From assembly GCA_948567375.1 (NCBI GenBank), contig OX419756.1, forward strand, positions 26,204,552 to 26,268,551: 64,000 nucleotides of DNA. The letters are read 5' to 3'. This DNA comes from Lunularia cruciata. Its lineage: Eukaryota; Streptophyta; Marchantiopsida; Lunulariales; Lunulariaceae. A model generated the notes under the pieces. The model was not told the origin of the DNA and made no database searches. It saw nothing but the letters and a program-made list of their open reading frames with translations. Shown piece by piece: positions 48,336 through 57,984 of this stretch. A program made the translations under genes and the position numbers. Each line of letters begins with the position of its first letter. The first letter of the stretch is position 1.

Positions 48336-50522
48336 CTAGTGCTCCTCCAAGGTGACTTCCTTCAAATCCTTGTAACTAAAAGCAAACACATGGATGAACT
48401 TGCGGAAAATCTCCTCAAATCTCACCTTCTCCTCCTTGGTAACATTTGGGCCATACTTGAGGGTAGATAACCTTCTCTCTACCTCCTCAAGTGTCAATGG
48501 TGATTTATCTGGGTCCTTCAAAACCTCTGGCTTAGGTGCAAAATCCATAGCACACAAGGGATACACATCTGAATCAGATTCAGATTCATCCTCCTCCGTG
48601 GAAGTCTCCTCTTCCATGCTTGTGTCCACACCTGAAGCTCCTTCTTCAGAATCTGATTCCCAATAATTAGAAGATGGGGTATCTGAATGTGAAGTGTTGG
48701 TGGTGTTAGTCACAGGAACAGTGACTCTATGGTTTGATGGCCCAATCCTCAAGTACCCTTTGTGCCATCGATCAGTTGTGCGTGCTGCTCTCAACCATGG
48801 CCTCCCAAGAAGTAAGTCATAGCTTGAATCCTTCAAGACTTGGAAAGTCATGAGATTTTGAACTCCCATAACTGAAACTACCACCTTATCCATCACCCCT
48901 ACTGGTCGAACTTGTTGCTTGTTTGCCATGCTCACCACAAATGTTGAAGGTCTTGAGGGTATCATACCCAACTTCTTCATCAACCTTTCTGACATGGCAT
49001 TCACTGCTGATCCTCCATCAACCAATGCATCCTTGATGTTGTGACCATTCATTCTCACATCAATCTTGGAGGCATATTCACAAGCCTCCCATGGTGCTGG
49101 CTTGGCATCCACCACCCCCATTGATATTGGAACTTTTGCCTTCTTCTTCTTTTTGCTCCTTGTAGAACTCAAACCACCTCTAAGCTCCTTTCTCAAGGTA
49201 CGGTTCAAAGCAATTAATTGGCCCACTGTGATGTTTGCCTTGTGACTACCAACATCCTCCAACACATTGTAGTTCCATTGTTGCTTTGAGATCAAGAAGT
49301 CCTCCATCCCCAACTTCTTCCTTGGAGTCTTTGTTGTTGATGGTGTTGAGGTGCGAGTGCTCCTAGTAGACATAGGAGTATCCTTGCTTGAAGTAAATCC
49401 TTGAGAAGAGTGAACATCCTCTGCAAAACGAGCTCTCTTCTTCTCTTGTGCCAAAAGCTCCAAATTAAGACCCTTGGAGTTTGAGCACTCTCCCTTCTCA
49501 TACTTGCTCTCAACCACATCTATGGATGCTATCCCCTTACCTTTGTTGGGATTAGGAGCCACTTGGGTTTCACTACCTCCCTCTTTCCCTCTATTGGCTC
49601 CCTCATAACCCCTTCCTCCATGGTAAGTGGAATTTGGGCAATTCCTTTGGATATGGCCTCTTCCTCCACAACCAAAACAATTTCTATCATTGAAATTGTT
49701 GGCTGGTTGGCCTCCTCTATATGGATAGTTTCCATAACTCCTAGGTCCTCTCCCTACATTCTGATCCACCTCTCTCTTCTCCCATAGTTGCACCACATTG
49801 ATCTTGAGATCCGCAAGTTGTTCTGTGATGGTTTGGAGTGGATCTTTTGGTGGAGGTGCAAGAACTGGAGCAACTTCTACTTGTGGTGCAACCCTTGTCA
49901 CCAAAGTATCAGAAGTTCCACCATACTTGTAGCCTTGAGGAGGATGCACAACCTCCTTCACCACCAAATCACTCTCATCCCCTTCCAAACTCTCCTCCAT
50001 ACGAATTGCGATCTTGATAGCTTCAACCTTGGAAGAAGGTTTCTCATATCTCACCTTGCTTCTAATTTGTGGTCTCAATCCTCCCACAAAATTATTGGTG
50101 AGCATGGCCCCTATGCCAATCATTGTAGTCTCCACATCATCCCCACCCTTCCTCAACACTATGCGAAATCTGGACTCCAACTTTTCCACTCTTTCCACAT
50201 AGACCCTCACTTTCTCTCCATCTCCTTGCTTGAGAAATGTAACCTCACTCATCAATCTCTCATAACTCTCATCAGGAAGAAAGTTCTCAATGAGTGCTGA
50301 AGTCAAAGTCTCCCAAGACTCCTCTTCCCCCTCTCTCCTCTCTCTCTTTTGGTATTCTGACTCATACCATGTAAGTGCTGCATCCTCAAAGAAATCTGGT
50401 AATAATGAGGCCCACTTATTCTTCCTCCTCTCATTGTTTCCTATGCAAGCTCTCTTGAAGTCTCTCACAAAGGCCTCCACATCTTCTCCATCCTTGCCAA
50501 AGAAAACCGGAAGTTTCCCCAT
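48336..50522 (-). CDS. G2 gag-protease polyprotein
   Basis: 728 codons from ATG at 50522. Residues ~1-130 are a retrotransposon gag domain (AFVRDFKRACIGNNERRKN, LTWYESEY). The zinc knuckle CFGCGGRGHIQRNC follows, then a Lys/Ser-rich linker. Protease: ALVDGGSAVNAMSERLMKKL (DGG at the active-site triad; the same in G1) and LLLGRPWLRAART. A Ser/Asp/Glu-rich tail (EEETSTEEDESESDSD) precedes pol. Ends at TAG after TLEEH. The ancestral product was probably one gag-pol polyprotein of about 1590 residues. Confidence 0.92.
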   Translation of the reverse strand: MGKLPVFFGKDGEDVEAFVRDFKRACIGNNERRKNKWASLLPDFFEDAALTWYESEYQKRERREGEEESWETLTSALIENFLPDESYERLMSEVTFLKQGDGEKVRVYVERVEKLESRFRIVLRKGGDDVETTMIGIGAMLTNNFVGGLRPQIRSKVRYEKPSSKVEAIKIAIRMEESLEGDESDLVVKEVVHPPQGYKYGGTSDTLVTRVAPQVEVAPVLAPPPKDPLQTITEQLADLKINVVQLWEKREVDQNVGRGPRSYGNYPYRGGQPANNFNDRNCFGCGGRGHIQRNCPNSTYHGGRGYEGANRGKEGGSETQVAPNPNKGKGIASIDVVESKYEKGECSNSKGLNLELLAQEKKRARFAEDVHSSQGFTSSKDTPMSTRSTRTSTPSTTKTPRKKLGMEDFLISKQQWNYNVLEDVGSHKANITVGQLIALNRTLRKELRGGLSSTRSKKKKKAKVPISMGVVDAKPAPWEACEYASKIDVRMNGHNIKDALVDGGSAVNAMSERLMKKLGMIPSRPSTFVVSMANKQQVRPVGVMDKVVVSVMGVQNLMTFQVLKDSSYDLLLGRPWLRAARTTDRWHKGYLRIGPSNHRVTVPVTNTTNTSHSDTPSSNYWESDSEEGASGVDTSMEEETSTEEDESESDSDVYPLCAMDFAPKPEVLKDPDKSPLTLEEVERRLSTLKYGPNVTKEEKVRFEEIFRKFIHVFAFSYKDLKEVTLEEH

Positions 50523-50757
50523 CTTAACCCCTCACTATCTTTCTTTTCTCTTAATTTTTTTTTTCTCTTTTCTTTTCTCCCACTCTATTACTAATAGAGT
50601 ATATACATGACTAACACCATCTGAGAATAATCCACTCTAGGGAACACAAAAGGTTCAGGTTGCTCCAAGATTTCTATAGCAACATCAAATCCTAGAGTGC
50701 ATATTAATCTAACTCTCATGGATAGTTTATCCATAAGTTGAAAGATTATCTCCATCA

Positions 50758-51392
50758 CTAATCTTGAGAACTAGCTGATGAAGGTGGTAGTATTTCTGTA
50801 GCTGTACTAAGACTCTCTCCAAGATCCTTCACCAAAGTTTCCAAAAGTGCTTTTACTCCACTACACTCATGTCCTTTTGGAAGTCCTTCAACTCCACAAA
50901 CCTCACACAACTCCTTGGTCTTAGATCTTCTCCCTCCTAATCTTGGTGAAGAAGGTCCAACATGCAAACCCAAGTCAAGTAAGCCTCTCCTTTCCCTCAA
51001 TCTCTTGCTCTCAAAGGTTAATGGACATGAACTTGCCTTATGTCCCTTCTCTCCACATAGAAAGCACTTAGACTCACTCTTTCCTCCAAGTGGTGTAGGT
51101 TTTTGGATCCTCTCAACACTCTCTTCAAATTCTATTGTAAACTCTCTTTTCCTCAAATCCACCCCTACAATCACCTCAAACCCTTGGGGAACCTTGCATA
51201 ATCTCAATTTCCACTCTTGATGACCCTCCATGTTCCCAAAGATGAATCTAAACACTCAAACATGCTTTTTGTTGATCTCAAACTTCTCATGCATGAGATC
51301 TCCACTCTGCAGAATTGACCCTTCCTCACAATGTCACTCAAATCTCCCAACGAATATGTCACAGTCCTCTGAAATTTTCCACACTTGATCAC
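50758..51392 (-). pseudogene. G2 extra ORF upstream of gag, with zinc knuckle
   Basis: Frame 50758-51255 (opening at a GTG) reads GNMEGHQEWKLRLCKVP, GVDLRKREFTIEFEESVERI, then CFLCGEKGHKASSC (CX2CX4HX4C), then CEVCGVEGLPKGHEC. Frame 51204-51392 carries the upstream part (TYSLGDLSDIVRKGQF). The two meet at a T run around 51238, where neither G1 (shorter run) nor G2 is in register. The layout recalls the ORF1 that precedes gag in plant Ogre elements. Function unknown. Confidence 0.6.
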
Positions 51393-51399
51393 AACTCTA

Positions 51400-52072
51400 G
51401 GGCGTCCCTCCCTGCAAAATTTTAGATCTTTTCATCGAGCCATTTGGCCTAGACACCCTTCTATTCAGCACCCATATTTCAGATTTGGTCTGAAAACCAC
51501 CCCCCTCACTTCAAAATCTCATAACGCACTGCGCAAAAATGATCTGTCTCTGATTTTTGTGGCACCAGGTAGGATACAATGCACTTAATGTTCTTGGAAA
51601 TTTTCAGGACAATTCACTGAAAATTGAAGAAATGGCAGACTCTGTACAATTTTCCAGAGAGCATGCAGTTGCGGGAGCACTTTACCCTATCAACTTTCAA
51701 AAATTCTAGCCCAGTGCGCATAGAAGCTCTCTCAATAATTTCAAGTGTGCTAACTGAAAGATAACCCAAGCTATCATGTGTAGAAATCTCAAGTCCAGAT
51801 CTCAAACTTGAGATTTTGCCCAAAATCACCTTAATCCCCAAAATCTGCAATCCACCTCACACAATCTCTCCAATTCCTCTCATGTGTACAAGATGTACAA
51901 AATCACCTCAAAGACATCATAATGAACTACAGGGTATACAAATGGATCTTGGTTCTCTAACATAAGTTCAGCCCTCTCCTCTCCTAATGTTCTCTCCAAG
52001 TGAGCTCTCATAGCCTCATTCTGCTTAATGTAGAATTGGACACGGAACATTATCTTGCCTTCTAGAGAGGTC
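51400..52072 (-). other. G2 5' leader
   Basis: Transcribed leader between the primer site and the extra ORF. One minus frame of 77 codons (51880-52113) runs from inside the LTR across the primer site and is also open in G1 (42434-42667). No known domain. Probably non-coding or a leader peptide. Confidence 0.4.
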
Positions 52073-52090
52073 CCGGCAACGGAACCAAAA
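52073..52090 (-). other. G2 primer-binding site matching tRNA-Glu
   Basis: The plus strand reads gtcccggcaacggaacca, ending one base before the LTR (52092). Ending in CCA after CAACGGA plus discriminator A, this equals the 3' end of plant cytosolic tRNA-Glu as I recall it (5' acceptor strand TCCGTTG). All 18 bases are consistent with that primer. Confidence 0.8.
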
Positions 52091-52091
52091 A

Positions 52092-52770
52092 TGTGAGCCG
52101 GCCTGTCTCTCACTCAGGATGAACCTCTGATGGCTATTATGGTAGCGCACCATGGACTAAGAAGGCAAGGAACCCCAACTCCATCATACTCCTCCAAGGC
52201 TAACACTCCAAGACTCAAGACATTGCTCACTAGAGAACTCAATGAGAGAGAGATAGTTGCAAATGAAAGGATGATGAGTACCTCCTCACCCCTTGTTTAT
52301 ATACTTGTGAAATAGTTACGTACCAAAGTTACTAATTACCGTAGTAACTCAAGTTACTAGACTAAAAGTCAAGTAAAGTCAAAAAGTAGAAAGGAATATC
52401 CATTCATATGGGCATATTCCCCTTATCTTGACCCAACCACTAAAGCAAGGATTCCTTCACATGGGCTATCCTTGGACTAAAGAAGAATCCAAAACAAAAA
52501 GGCTTGCGGGCCCAAGAGTTCTCAACTCTTTCCCCAAAGCCAAACACCTAGGAATAATACCAAGTCAACACACTAAAATCCAAAATAGTGGTGCTCATCT
52601 TTTCTACTTCCTCTAAAGTAAGGTCCCATCTATCTTAGCTATGACTAACTTTAGCTAACCATGACTAATATAGAACCATCCTTTATCTCTATATAAATAA
52701 TATCTCTTAAGTACTTGTAATACCAAGCTAAATATCACAATACCACACACATGCACAAATGGGTGTTACA
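52092..52770 (-). repeat. G2 5' LTR with TATA box
   Basis: 679 bp. In element sense TATATAAAC lies at 52295-52303, with several TTGAC (W-box-like) cores upstream of it. Confidence 0.95.
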
Positions 52771-53794
52771 TATCAAACTCTTGGATGAAGTTATCCAACT
52801 CAATGATACTCATTGTACCAGAGTAACACCTAGGGCGTTTGGAAGCCCCATTAATCTTATCCATGTCCCACAACAACGGTGCAGACACACCAAGTGAACT
52901 CTCAATTGAATCAGCTCCTATGTCAAACTCCAACTCAGAGTCAATCTCCTCCCTCATTGTGACCTGAGATATAGACTAATATCGAGCGCCACTCCAAGTA
53001 AACCCATTGCATATTGCAATGCTATTTCTTCTAGAATCACCAAAGAACTCTATCGTGACAAAGTAACCAAAAATTGCAACCCACAATCGTAACCACCGTC
53101 AATGCCAACACCAAGTGCTAACATACCAACCAAAAATCACCCACTAATGTAGCTCTAACTATGACAACTACACAAAGGGAAAAGGCAACCTATAACCTAC
53201 CATCACAACACCCACTCTCACGGTTTGTAGGTCATCACTTCCTACCTCATGGAATAGAAACATAGGTAGTCTGATTGGTCATCACTCTAGCATGACTATT
53301 GAGAGCACACTAGAGCACCAATGCTCTAAAGTCAAGGCACCTCATACAAACATGGTGCACAAAAAAGAAGTAGAGAATGGAGGAAGTCCAATCACAAGAA
53401 ACCTAAACAAAAGGCCTCTATATGATAAATCAACATTGGACTGACTTTGTCACCATTTGGCATTTGACATAATAGGAGTTATCTCTTTCCTAAACTACAA
53501 GGATCACCAACAATGGGATCAAACTATCTCTCTTAGCCAAAGCTACAAGTGTATAGATAATAATAGAATAGTCACTAAGATAACAAGTGAGGGTGGACCA
53601 ATTAGCTAGGACACCAGTTTAGGAACCAAAGATCTAGAGATCAAACCCTATTATGCACAATCTAGTAGAGGAGGTAGATTTTGCCAAACAATGATCAAAA
53701 TCTACTCTAAAATAGCTAGCCTCATGCTAGCAAGCTGGGCCTTCATAGCCATATGCCTCTAAGGCCAAATGAGTCCTTTCTTATTGTCATGTGT
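52771..53794 (-). pseudogene. F1 gag start and 5' leader
   Basis: Minus frame 52766-52957 begins MREEIDSELEFDIGADSIE, a plausible gag N-terminus, cut by G2. The rest to 53794 has no frame. A possible LTR edge preceded by a primer-like ...gagcacca lies at about 53307-53321 but is not confirmed by a matching 3' LTR. The right part (from about 53780) rejoins LTR-like sequence at 57577 across C. Confidence 0.45.
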
Positions 53795-56700
53795 TGTGAC
53801 AACCCGGCAAATATCACTTTTGCGGTAATCAAGTAAGTAAAGTTCGTTCCCGTAGAGATACGAGTCAGAATTGGTCAAATACAAAGCAAAGTAACAATGT
53901 AGTTCTTCTTGGTTGCGTCTTTAATCTCTCAGGTAGAAACCACACCCAGAAGAGAGTAACAAGCACTGACTCACAATCTTGTCACAAATTAACACTTCTT
54001 AATCACAACACCTTCAAATCTTTCCAAACAATCTTGATTGTGATGATTCAGGCTCTCCCAAAAATGGCACTTCACTGCAAAATGACTTTGCCTCAGAATT
54101 ATGTTCCACTCCTCCACTGAAGGCACAACTTCCTTGATCAAAATTGTTTCACATCAACTTTGCACTGCACTCACAAATGCAAAATACTACCAACACTACA
54201 ATTCCTCTCAGATCTGTCAAGGCATTGCTTTGATTGCACTTCACTCAGGATCAAACACACAAAATGAAGATCAAGGCTGTGAAATCCAACATCCAACAAG
54301 CACATTGACTTGCACTTCAAATTTCTTCACACACTCACAAACACAACTGCAAAGTTGATACTTGGAATCAAGCTCAAGCAACGAGCACTGCTTCACAACA
54401 CTTTGCTTTATCTATTCTCAGAAATTATGAGCACTGAACAACATTTCTCTGCAAATGCCACTCTTAAGTAGTGAACAAATTGACAGTTCTAACAACTATA
54501 CCGTTCTACAACAACTTTTCTAACCTATAGATCCGAAATGACAATGCATCTCTTCATATCTGCCTCTTCATATCTCAAAAATTGTTACTACTCCGATCCG
54601 ATGTCTACTTCGTCATTGGCTTTCAAACCTAAACCCAAAGTAAATTTACTTCTTAATACTTTGTCCTCGGGTCTCGTATCTTCTACTTCTTCTACTAGAT
54701 CCAACAATTCTCTTTCTTGATCTGAAATTGCACTAGTGGGTAATCTATCTAACTCTTCATCTTGCGACCCACCCTTCTCTAATGTCTCCAATGGTAACTC
54801 CGAAGACATTTGCACTCCTATGTTATCTACTTCAGGTTTTGCTCTAACATCTTTCCGAAGTTTTTCTATCTCTATTTTCACTAAGTCTAATCTAATCAAA
54901 ATGTTATCCTCTACCTCTAAGATTTTTTTGTCTACACGAGTTCTGAGACTAATTAATGAGGCATTCAAATCTTTATCCTTTGCTTGTCTTTGCCTCATCT
55001 CCTACACCAACAACTTCAACTCGTGCAACCTCGTCTCTTCAATCCAAATAATGGCCTCTATACTTAACATTGCATTCATCCAGAGGACTATCTCCTTCAA
55101 TGGCTCCAATCTCATCTTTCTTTCACGTTCCCAATCTGCAAGCCAATCCTCTCGGTACATCGCCAACTCCGCCTCAAACTCGGCTTTCACAAACTCCTTC
55201 TCCTTCTCCTTCTGTACAACTCTCTCCTCCTAATTACGAAGTAACTCTTGTAATCTATCTTCTTCTCTATATCATGCCGCCAACTCTTGCTGCCAGAGTT
55301 GTTTCTTCTCATCAACACTCTCCATCACCCTATCGAGCTCCAGATCCTTTGCAGCTACTCTCGCCATAGCATAGATAACCTCTACTCTTGAATCAGCAAA
55401 CTGCTGCTTCAAGATCTCATACTCGGCTACTTGTCTCTCCCTTGCTATATCACTTTTCTTCACAAGATCCTCTTGATAATTCACTTCTCTCTTCAGGTCT
55501 TCAATTACTTGACTTCTCACTATTGCCTCCGCTTGCAATACTTCTCTTTCCTCCTCACCTTGGGTTAGACTCCTCTTCAACTCTGAGTTTTCCTCTTCCA
55601 GCCTTGCTAATACCTGCAACACAATCTTCACCTCTGGACAAGTCGACTGCATCTCCTTCTTCCTGTACTCTAGCTTTACTAACAAGGGGCACACCACTTC
55701 TTGCAGGTATTCCACTCCATCACTAGCAACTACTTCAACCTGCGGAGTGATCTCCTTCTTTACCTCTTCTTCTTCCAATACTCGCCTTCTTCATTGCAGT
55801 CATCATATCGGAATAGACGCCTCACTTCCCGAGCTTTCAGGTGCTTCTTCCTTCACCGTACTCGGACCCACTTTGTACTTCACCTTATGTCTTGAGCACA
55901 CTCCTCTCTGTACTGCAATCTTCTTCTCTTTGGGCACAGTTACTTCATCTTCCAACTGTGTGTTGTCTTCGGCTTCAAATTCTGCCTACACTCCTTCTTC
56001 TTCTTCTTCTTCAGCCGTAGGCGCCAATGTCATTTCTCCTCCTTCATTGCTGTCGCTACTCGTATCTCCACTCTGTAGCATTAGCTTAGGCTCCTCCTCG
56101 TGTTCCGAGTCTTCAGTCTTGAGCTCGGCATCACCTTCCGAGTCTTCATCCTCCGACTCGATTACCACCATACCTCGCCTCGAGTTGCCTCTCCTGGTCT
56201 TCCAAGGTTTCTTTGTGTCTTCGGCTTTGCCTTACCTACTTCTCTTCTTTGTATTTGGGGTACTCAATGCAACCTCCACGTTCTTCCCTGTCTTTGTGTA
56301 GTAGTCGTCGGTGCTCCTGATTTGCAAGATATATTGCTGCTCCTCAACGTTGACCTCCTTTCACAAATCAGGATGGAAGTGCGACACCATCCAAGTTTGC
56401 TCCACCGAGTTCAGCAAATTTAGCCCAAGGTAGAAATGCGCTGCAAACAGCATGATGTAGTGTGGAGGCGATTTATCCCGCAAATTCCACACCATCTGCC
56501 TCGTTCTCCCATGGAAACACCTTGCCCAATTGATCGGTTCTCCTGCAAATAACTTGTGAAAGAACACCACTTGGTGTTTCATCACATACGTGGTTCTCTC
56601 CGGCTTCAGGATGGCCATCAGTGCACCCATAATTCCTCTCTTCACCGGGTCTTTGTAGCTCTCAACTTTGTACTCATTCTTCGTCCGCTTTGACAAGAAT

Positions 56701-57576
56701 GCATCTCTCACTTCCTGGGTTTCTTGAGCTATCTCTCCCTTCCCCAAGAACGTGGCTCCCTGCTCCGAGCCTGCTTCCTTCTCGAGTATGAGTCTCCAGT
56801 CCGACTCTGTCCAGCAAGCTGGATTTCCTCTCTTCCCTTCCTCCTTGGGTCCATCGAGACACTTGCTCTCGATGATTTCTGTCATGAAACCTGGAAAGCT
56901 CACATTCATGTTCCATGCCAAGAAAGTGATCCAAAGTCGGCTCAAGACTTTGATCCTAGCAATCACATCTAACCTCTGAATCGCATGATTTCTCACTGCA
57001 AATTCAAAGTTCTTCTTTCCTCCTCCCATCTCTTTTGCCTTCTCACTATCTCTTGATTTCACTCTTGCAACTTCTCCCTTACGCACTAACGCAATTCCAA
57101 CTCTATTTCCCTTCCCATGATCACCTGCAAGACGACTTCTCAATGGCGAAGGAAAATTACTCGACATTTTGTCATTGCAAGTTTGATTTTTATAGAGTTG
57201 CGCTTCTTCGTCTTTCTTCACTTTGCATTTCTACCAAGAAATCACACCTCTTGCATGCACCTGTCACTGTCCATCAACATTCGCGCTGTAGGCCGCCGGT
57301 TTTTGAATGGTCCCTTCTTGAATTTCTCGCCCCAACAAAAGGTTATTAGACTGTCTTTGCCTCAGGTTGAGCTCCCCCTAATACAAAGACAATTTACTTT
57401 GGGTTGTATGCTGATAGGGCATTTCCGAGTACTTTGCCTTATGACGCGAAGTCACTTTACTTCGGGTTTCATCCCGAAGACTCTTTTCTTTGCCTTCTTC
57501 GGCCATACAAGCGCAATCCGACTTCTCTATACACTTCTTCTTTATTTTGAAAAAAACAAAAAATGTGGGCACCACA
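53795..57576 (-). mobile_element. C: copy of the TG...CA coiled-coil-ORF element
   Basis: Perfect 5-bp target duplication tgtgt (53790-53794 and 57577-57581). In element sense starts TGTGGTGCCCACA and ends GGGTTGTCACA. 3782 bp, the best-preserved copy. No LTR pair, primer site or pol. Inserted in F-family LTR-like sequence. Confidence 0.92.
54588..57167 (-). pseudogene. C ORF: globular + acidic + coiled-coil protein (~860 codons)
   Basis: ATG at 57165-57167 (MSSNFPSPLRSRLAGDHGKG). Open to 56361, covering a globular domain of about 270 residues (RRLDVIARIxVLSRLWITFL-like core, GNPACWTESDWRLILEKEAG, KPERTTYVMKHQ, FAGEPINWARC, FAAHFYLGLNLL). Then the acidic part (SGDTSSDSNEGGE), long coiled coils (55272-55778 with EEENSELKRSL; 55002-55190) and the C-terminal module 54588-54998 ending EVDIGSE, TAG. 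About five stops or shifts separate these. No zinc knuckle, RT or transposase triad is visible. Strong order conservation with A and B shows one ancestral protein. Confidence 0.8.
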
Positions 57577-57581
57577 TGTGT

Positions 57582-57810
57582 ATATACATCGCTACACAAC
57601 ATTGCAAAGTAGTCTTTGAGAAATTGCTAAAATAACTCTAACTACTATCACTACAACTCCAGTGTTTGAGCAATCTAGATGCGACACTACAAATGGCGTG
57701 ATAATTATCGTGTGTATATACATCACTACACAACATACATCGCTGTCAACATCATACACTATAGAAGCAAAACTCACACATAAGTCATACATAGACTCTA
57801 AAGTGCCACA
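57582..57810 (-). repeat. F-family LTR segment (F2 3' LTR, possibly also F1 5' LTR)
   Basis: Similar to 9880-10111. Contains an internal partial duplication (tatatacatcgctacacaac at about 57581 and tatatacatcactacacaac at about 57715). Followed on the right by the F2 purine-tract region. Split on the left by C. Confidence 0.6.
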
Positions 57811-57984
57811 ATCTAAATCGCCTCCCTAGCTGGCGGTTAGGTCCTCTAACTCCATATAGCTATCTATTCTAAGTATATAGTATACCCTATAATGGGCAAA
57901 GATCAGGAGGCCGGATGCTATGGAGCCCCATCGTTAGTCACATGTTTGCAATCTATACCATATAAAGAATGAACTAGCTATAGG

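Larger units (their letters stand above)
44969..52770 (-). mobile_element. G2: young Ty3/gypsy element, identical LTRs
   Basis: 7.8 kb, LTRs 44969-45647 and 52092-52770, 679 bp each and identical as far as I can read them. Flanks gatc (44965-44968) and tatc (52771-52774), an imperfect 4-bp duplication. Minus-sense order: 5' LTR, tRNA-Glu primer site, extra zinc-knuckle ORF, gag-protease, RT-RNase H-integrase, purine tract (gtccgggggtaaa), 3' LTR. No chromodomain. The integrase motif DYLTKWVEA and the non-Met primer are reminiscent of the Tat/Athila side of plant gypsy elements. Confidence 0.95.
9828..53794 (-). mobile_element. F1: PHD-finger Ty3/gypsy retroelement, split by nested insertions
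   Basis: Minus-strand order is leader, gag, zinc knuckle, presumed protease region, RT, RNase H, integrase, PHD finger, then a purine-rich tract (agctagggggtgat on the minus strand) and the 3' LTR from 10111 leftwards. Surviving F1 pieces are 10112-15626, 20092-21505, 27190-27856, 44885-44968 and 52771 to about 53794. Between them sit insertions A, E, D and G2, and C follows at 53795. Each insertion can be cut out with its target duplication to rejoin F1 sequence. Every domain carries stops or frameshifts, so F1 is dead. The outer LTR limits are not resolved: the left one could begin near 9828. The right LTR may be shared with F2 and interrupted by C. Confidence 0.75.

Noticed and set aside
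48330-48341. TAG between G2 gag-protease and pol as a proven programmed readthrough signal
   Set aside because: G1 has a Lys codon at this position, so a point mutation is the simpler explanation; it is kept only as a possibility in the G2 finding.
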